Source: Rhabdornis inornatus
Lineage: Eukaryota > Chordata > Aves > Passeriformes > Rhabdornithidae
Assembly: GCA_013397075.1 (NCBI GenBank)
Contig: VWZS01002573.1
Span: forward strand, 77,296 to 141,295
Direction: 5' to 3'
Length of the DNA: 64,000 nucleotides
Shown here: piece by piece, positions 59,190 to 64,000 of the stretch
How positions within the stretch are numbered: position 1 is the stretch's first letter
Layout of the letters: the number at the start of each line of letters is the position of its first letter
Notes under the pieces: generated by a model
Told to the model about the DNA's origin: nothing
Seen by the model: the letters and a program-made list of their open reading frames with translations, nothing else
The model's database searches: none
Made by a program: the position numbers and the translations under genes

Positions 59190-60560
59190 TTTCCATTTCC
59201 AGGGATCACCAAGTCCATATCAAAGTTGGAGCCATAGAGTGTAGTGTAGTGTAGAGGCCCCATCAATTTGCTGTTCCAGTGGGGAATGTGCCTTTTTGTT
59301 TTTGTTTTTTTTTTTTTTTTTGCAGAAGTTGACAGTGATGGGCATCAGGGTGCTGAGGCTAGAGTTTATGTGTTGAGTTTCCTGGAGCCAGTTCCCACCA
59401 GGTGCTGTTTTGTCAAAGCTCTCTGACCCTGCCAGGTGCACCAGAATCAGGGAGAAGCTGGTGGGGGGATATCAGGTGCACAGAGCTCCCCATGGACACA
59501 CAGCTTCCACACAGAGCAGCTGTGGGATGAGCAGCTGTTAAGCTCAGCACATGTGCATTGCAGCAGATCCAGCACCTTCCCCTCCTGCATCATGGACATC
59601 CAGGTGATGTTGTGCACATGGAGCTTGTTGCTGCCAAGGCCAGCCTGTCAGATTTCCAGCTGCATTCCACAATCCCCCCTTCCCAGTATCGTATCCCATT
59701 GAGGTTTGTTGTAGATTTCCAGGAAACCGGAGAAAAAACTTCCCATCTGTCCTTAGGTGAAGATGCATATCTGTCCGGGGTTGCCTGGATGAGAAACTGA
59801 ATCTTCTGGAATATTTCCTCTGGTAAGCTCTGGGTGGGAACACCACCATTGAAGCTGAAGTTGTAGTGGAGCTCTGGGCTGCATTCCCAGCCTATCTTTG
59901 TTCCACTTCAGCACCAGCCCTGGGCTCCTGGAGGGTAAACTGCAGGTGCTGCAGCCCCTGCTGCCAATCTGACTCCTTTGGAACCACGGGGTATTCCTCT
60001 TGAGCTCCTGGCTTGTGGAACAGCTACTCCTCTCCTTCTGCTCTTCTGGGAGGGTTTTCTGGAATATTTCCAAGTCCCAGAGCTTGGCCACATGGCCCAC
60101 ATGAACCTGCAGATGCTCTTTCATCTGGCTCAAGCAGGTCTTCATGATTTTCAGCTGCCCCTTCAGCACCCACTCCCAGCCTTCAACCTCACCATGCTCC
60201 CACCACCACTGCTCCTCTACCTGCAGCCACCACTTTGCATCTGCCAAAATCTCAGTCTTGCACCAGCTCCGCTCCAGGTCCGTCTCAAATTCCAGCAGCT
60301 CCAACTCCATGGATCCCACACAGAGACTGAGGTTGTTACCCCGGAATTCCTGCCCCTGCTGCTCCCTCTGGAGCCCCTCCAGCCACTGGTGCTCCTTGTT
60401 CCTGGTCTCCCACTCCTGCTTCTCCATCTCGAGGTCCCAGAGTCACTCATGGGCCCTCCAGATCAACCCCTGCAAATCCCCAGTTTGTCTCTGCAGGTCC
60501 CAGAGGGCTCATTGGAGGGTGCCAGGATTAGAGGGAGTGGAATTAGAGCAGTCTGAAGGC
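59190..60560 (-). pseudogene. KIFC1: KIFC1-like kinesin-14 retropseudogene
   Basis: Kinesin-14 KIFC1 (HSET) is a minus-end-directed spindle motor with an N-terminal coiled coil and a C-terminal motor. On the minus strand this copy first reads as a Glu/Gln/Trp-rich coiled coil (60,427 down to about 60,070), then the neck-like SQELKRN (near 60,000). In another frame come YNFSFNGGVPTQSLPEEIFQ and IQFLIQATPDRY (59,865-59,768), matching the stretch just before the motor P-loop. The P-loop itself is absent. Further on are KVLDLLQCTCAELNSCSSHS with SSVWKLCVHGE (switch I side, about 59,579-59,490), then LAGSE (59,435-59,421), and QETQHINSSLSTL (the switch II helix region). A T-tract insertion is followed by IPHWNSKLM. 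All motifs are in KIFC1 order with no introns, so this is a processed copy, broken by frameshifts, stops and deletion. The parent gene is inferred from motif order. Confidence 0.8.
59295..59322. repeat. T-tract inside the kinesin pseudogene
   Basis: TTTTTGTTTTTG followed by a run of eighteen T, interrupting the kinesin text between INSSLSTL and NSKL. On the minus strand it reads as a lysine run. It is a homopolymer expansion or small insertion, not the retrocopy's poly-A tail, since kinesin sequence continues beyond it. Confidence 0.85.
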
Positions 60561-61160
60561 AGCCATTCATACAGATGTTTTCAAAATTTTTGTAGCAGGC
60601 CACTTTTTTTAATATCAGACCCAGCAGCCTTGCTCCTCTGTCAGATAAACTGGTGGCAACTAGTTATGCTGAAACAACTCCACATCTGCCCAAATGCAAA
60701 CATCTTGACTTGCAAAATGTGCAGAAACTGTCTACTTGGAAACATTCTGTGTAAACTGAATATAAGGGAGGGAGTGTCTGCACCATATTGGTGAGAAACT
60801 GTTCTAAGAAAAGAACCCATGCTGTTATGTACATATTAGGTACTGCCTGCAATTTATTCACCTGCTTGCAGGCAAATATTCACTCATTAAGTTGAACACG
60901 CCACTTTGTGCGTACATAAAAAATTTCTCTGATTAAACACTTTTGCAACATGAGCATCTTTTCTGCTGCAGAAATGTCAAATATGCCTTTGTAACTATAT
61001 AGGCTGGACTGTGATCCGACAAATGCTCATTAGGCTTATAGAAATAAGCACCCTGTATAAGGGGATGTGACTTTAATTATCCAGCTCCTATCACAATGCA
61101 GGAATTATTACAATCCACCTACACATACTATTGAGATTTAATGCCCAATGCCTTTGGGAT
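60561..61160. other. non-coding stretch between kinesin pseudogene and second env end
   Basis: No feature is recognised. It probably includes decayed ERV sequence leading to the second env end, but no motif is readable. Confidence 0.4.
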
Positions 61161-61485
61161 GAGCTGTGCACTAGTGAAAAAATTACTGCAGCAAGATGAC
61201 CTGTGTTGATTGCTGGAATGCATCCAGAGCAATGGACACAGAACCCCAATCACTATTTATCATAGCACAGAAGGGATACACAGTGCAGAAACAATACATA
61301 GCACAGAAATTACCTTGGAAAGAGTGATGGAAAATGGAGAGCATCACTAGTGGGATATTTAGTTTGGGTGGTCATCAACTGCAACAGGAATTCTAGATGC
61401 AATGCTGCACTTTACTGTAATTTTTATGATTTATTTTCTATTATTATTATTGCTGTATATATTCTATATGTTAGAGTATGTGTAC
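61161..61485 (+). pseudogene. second ERV env end with membrane anchor
   Basis: From about 61,398 a frame reads MLHFTVIFMIYFLLLLLLYI followed by a short tail and stop. The preceding 50-60 bases (CATCACTAGTGGGATATTTA) match those before the first anchor (CACCACTGGTGGGACATTTG at 58,949-58,968) at roughly 75% by eye. It is thus a second, diverged copy of the same env 3' end, followed by a related LTR. It must come from a different provirus or an old duplication. It is not functional. Confidence 0.6.
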
Positions 61486-61599
61486 TAACTAGACATGTAC
61501 TGCTGTGGCACAGAGACCTCCTTACTTATAATATTGTTTTATTATGTTCAAAACTATCTTTAAAAAAAAATATTTAGGTAACCTGATCAAGAATTTCCA

Positions 61600-62920
61600 T
61601 CAGCTGAGAAATGGAGCATGATACATCTTTGTTTATAAGAGGCAAGAAGTTACCAGACTGCCAAACAGTTAGTTTCCAGGAACTTCTGCTGTCTAATGAG
61701 CTCCAGTTTTTTGACAAACAGCCTTGGAAACTTATTTTTCTTGCCTGAAAAAAAGCCCAAATGGGACAAGATTTTTATTATTTAGCTTTTGAAGAAAGTT
61801 ACTGACCTGAATTGAGGTCAGGATGGAAAATTACTATGACTAAAGCCCCCTCTCCTGTGACATTATAAACAGTGATCCAAAGTGAGACCCTTTGAGCCCT
61901 CCTCAGGGGCTGGACTGCAGGGGGCTGCGAGCAGCACCTCCCTCTCAGTGAGGCCTCTCAGAGCCACAGAACACTCAAGCTTGCCAAATTTGGAGGACAA
62001 TCTCCAAACAACAGTGATGATTTCTGAGCTCATATCCCCACTCCTCAAAGTTCAACCTTGAGCCCACTGAAAAGATTCAAAGGCGTACAAAGTGACTACT
62101 TCACTGAATTCACAGGGATTTTTTCCCAGGTATACTTTGAACTGACTCTTTATGTTTGTGTGCATGCAAGTGTGAAAATGTTGGAGCAAAAACAGGAGGA
62201 AGGTTGTTCTAGCTTAAGTATTTTAGAGTTAGGCCTGTAAGTAAGTTATAGTAAATTCTCTATGAATCCATTATTTAGTAGTTTAAGTTAAATTCTCTAT
62301 TAAGATCCTTTAAGTGTTAAGATTAAATGCTGTTAAGTTTAGGTTCTGTTAAATGCTGTTAGGTTGAAATGCTGTTTAGTTTCATTTTTGTTAAGTTTAA
62401 GTATTATTAAGTTTAAGTGAAGTTAAGTTCTGTTAAGTGATGTTAAGGTTAAGTTCTTTTAAGTTTAAGTATTTTAAGTTTAAGTGGTTTAAGTTTAAGT
62501 GCTATTAGGTTTAAGTCCTGTTAAGTTTAAGTGATGCTAAAGTTAAGTACTGCTGGGTGTTTGGCATAAACTGTAGGCCCAGTCTGGGCCCAGTTTAACA
62601 TGGGGATATACTCTGAACCTTGTGACCAACACAAGGGAATTGCACATTTCTTTCCATCCTTACCCGTTCTCATCCTCTTCTCTTCCCCCTCCCTTCCACA
62701 CCCCCTCCCCTGTCTTCTCGCTTCCCATCTCATGACCCTCCCCTGCCTCTTGCTAGCCTTCACATAGGTAGTTTTAGATTGGTTTGGGATTTTTGTTTGC
62801 TTTTTCTCTCTGCTTTAACCAGCTAGTAAACATACAGCAAACCTTGCCAACATGCTTTGTCATGCTTTCACTTCAATAATAAATCTGCTTTAGCAAATAC
62901 TTTTGCTGGTGATTCTTTAA
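61600..62920 (+). mobile_element. LTR related to the 53.9-kb LTR (approximate ends)
   Basis: The first part (61,640-61,900) shares CCAGGAAC, ACAAACAGCCTTGGAAACTT, TTTCTTGCCTGA and the CTAAAGCCC...TCCAAAGTGAGA blocks with 53,900-54,145. Beyond that the two diverge: this copy lacks the 54.2-54.4 kb block and the TTTTC array and has a ~16-bp minisatellite instead. A polyadenylation signal (AATAAA, 62,878-62,883) followed by T/G-rich text lies near the presumed end. It follows an env end in the same orientation, so it acts as a 3' LTR in layout. Limits are approximate. Confidence 0.6.
62212..62553. repeat. ~16-bp minisatellite (GTTAAGTTTAAGT-type)
   Basis: About 340 bp of imperfect tandem units built on GTTAAGTTTAAGT plus a variable three-base joint. 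Adjacent units near 62,500-62,550 include ATTAGGTTTAAGTCCT, GTTAAGTTTAAGTGAT and GCTAAAGTTAAGTACT. Early units are more diverged than later ones. It lies within the 3'-side LTR and has no coding content. Confidence 0.9.
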
Positions 62921-64000
62921 GTGGCCTTAAAACACCTGTTTACAACAACTTGTAAAAAGCTGGTACAGGCATGGCTTTGGGCTTGCTCCTCACTAATATC
63001 CATGGCCTAACTTCTGCAATCCAAGATAATTATTGGAAGCTGATGTGCTTGTAGATGTCCTGGAATAACCTGGACTTCACAGTTCTGTGTCATCAGTGGC
63101 GCAGCCATGCCAAACCTCTCAATACCCACACTCACATGCATGTACACACACACTCTCACTCTTAAGACACTTTCATCTCATTTTGCCTCGGTGGCTGTCC
63201 TTAGCCTGCAAGAGCTCTGCAGATGTTCTGTGCCCAACACAGAGTCCTCCCTGACTTCAGAATGTAGCAAATATGAAAAAGAACTGGCACAAAATTTGTT
63301 GTATGTGTGGCATGCAAACAGCTTCCTAGCTGGAACAGATGAAATTCCCATTTTCTCCCATCCAAGAGTCTCATTTCCAGAAAAAATCTGAAGAAGATAC
63401 AGTTACATTTGTGCAAGTGGAGTGAAGTCTCAGGGATGACTGAGACAGACAAATGGATATTACATGCCAAGTTGAACTTGGGCTGTGTAAATCAGCAAAT
63501 TGCTGACATAGCATTATTAATGGTTTTTCACCATATATTTCAGGTCTCTAAATGGATGGCAAATTATTCTAAGACTTGGAGAATACTGTTATAATTTTAA
63601 GTAGCTTTCTCCAAAAACATTTAAGTAGTTTTCATAGCTGGTGCACAGTGCCAGAGCAGTGCAGGTACTAGTTAATGTTCATTGCTCCTGTTCACCAACC
63701 ACACAAACAAAGACACAGGTTTTCCTGTAGGAGAAGAAAAGGCACGTGGTTTCAGAAGGAAGGTCATAATATGATATTGAATCAAGTCAATATCATGTTA
63801 TCTAGTGGAGCTTTTTTTTCCACTCTGAGCAGCAATAACTGACTATGACATTGTGTCACGTTAACTTTTCATTTGCGTAAAAGGGACCAGCTGTCGGTTT
63901 ATTTCTCTGAAGAATCCCATAATGGAATTGCTGAAATATTTAAGACATAAATGCACAAAATGCTATTTCAAGCCTTAATATTGATGCATGCCTGCCAGTG
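62921..64000. other. unique non-coding stretch to the window end
   Basis: No gene or mobile element is recognised. It contains a CA-rich bit near 63,137-63,154 and a short inverted repeat at 63,771-63,796. Open frames (up to 94 codons) are on conflicting strands and match no family I know. Confidence 0.5.

Noticed and set aside
59978..60794. Plus-strand frames of 192 and 216 codons, Leu/Pro/Ser/Cys-rich
   Set aside because: These are antisense shadows of the minus-strand kinesin coiled-coil region.
53860..62920. A potentially active provirus
   Set aside because: Gag-position, pol and env remnants are all broken by stops, frameshifts and deletions, and the RT catalytic region is missing.
1..64000. 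tRNA, rRNA, microRNA or CRISPR features
   Set aside because: I found no tRNA A/B-box pair with a cloverleaf, no rRNA text and no regularly spaced repeats with unique spacers. microRNA hairpins cannot be judged without folding and expression data.
1..64000. An intact novel multi-gene system
   Set aside because: No cluster of intact same-strand genes exists. The only coding remnants are transposon, provirus or retrocopy debris.

Overview
The window looks like low-GC, largely non-coding vertebrate DNA from a bird, probably a songbird. The main evidence is about a dozen 5'-truncated CR1 LINE copies ending in the avian CR1 tail (variants of GATTCTATGATTCTATG), plus several endogenous retrovirus (ERV) and solo-LTR families and two decayed gene copies. 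I found no intact protein-coding gene, no tRNA, rRNA or snoRNA gene, no CRISPR array and no bacterial-style operon. The setting fits a gene desert or a very large intron. The order is my inference from repeat type, and no species can be named.

Left part (1-43 kb): mostly unique AT-rich sequence with scattered CR1 fragments on both strands (near 3.0, 4.7-5.5, 8.7, 21.4, 25.1, 27.1, 30.5, 30.9, 37.4, 40.2 and 40.5 kb). A decayed copy resembling avian Topors-like RING E3 ligases lies on the minus strand at 16.8-17.9 kb. An LTR fragment sits at 22.3 kb. A 43-N assembly gap between poly-T tracts is at 32.85 kb. A small solo LTR with a perfect 5-bp target duplication (GGTGA) is at 33.1 kb. Microsatellites (AATA)n and (CTTTC)n are at 34.1 and 38.7 kb.

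Right part (43-63 kb): dense in mobile elements. After two minus-strand CR1 fragments comes a broken minus-strand ERV resembling class I (gag capsid, protease, integrase, env anchor; about 48.4 to 44.7 kb). Inverted LTR-like segments lie on both sides of it. At 49,544-50,115 is a complete solo LTR with TATA box, polyadenylation signal and perfect GTGGG target duplications. From about 53.9 to 62.9 kb lies a plus-strand ERV mosaic: a 5' LTR carrying 24 copies of TTTTC, coiled-coil-rich gag-like frames, a decayed reverse-transcriptase start, an env end with membrane anchor, then an antisense intronless copy of a KIFC1-type (kinesin-14) motor gene at 59.2-60.5 kb, then a second diverged env end and a related LTR holding a ~16-bp minisatellite.

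Nothing here works as a functional gene network. The content is a record of insertions, and all coding remnants carry frameshifts, stops, or loss or change of catalytic residues. The most notable items are the KIFC1-like retrocopy between two related provirus ends, the Topors-like pseudogene, the matched solo-LTR pair with target duplications, and signs that single N bases hide collapsed sequence.
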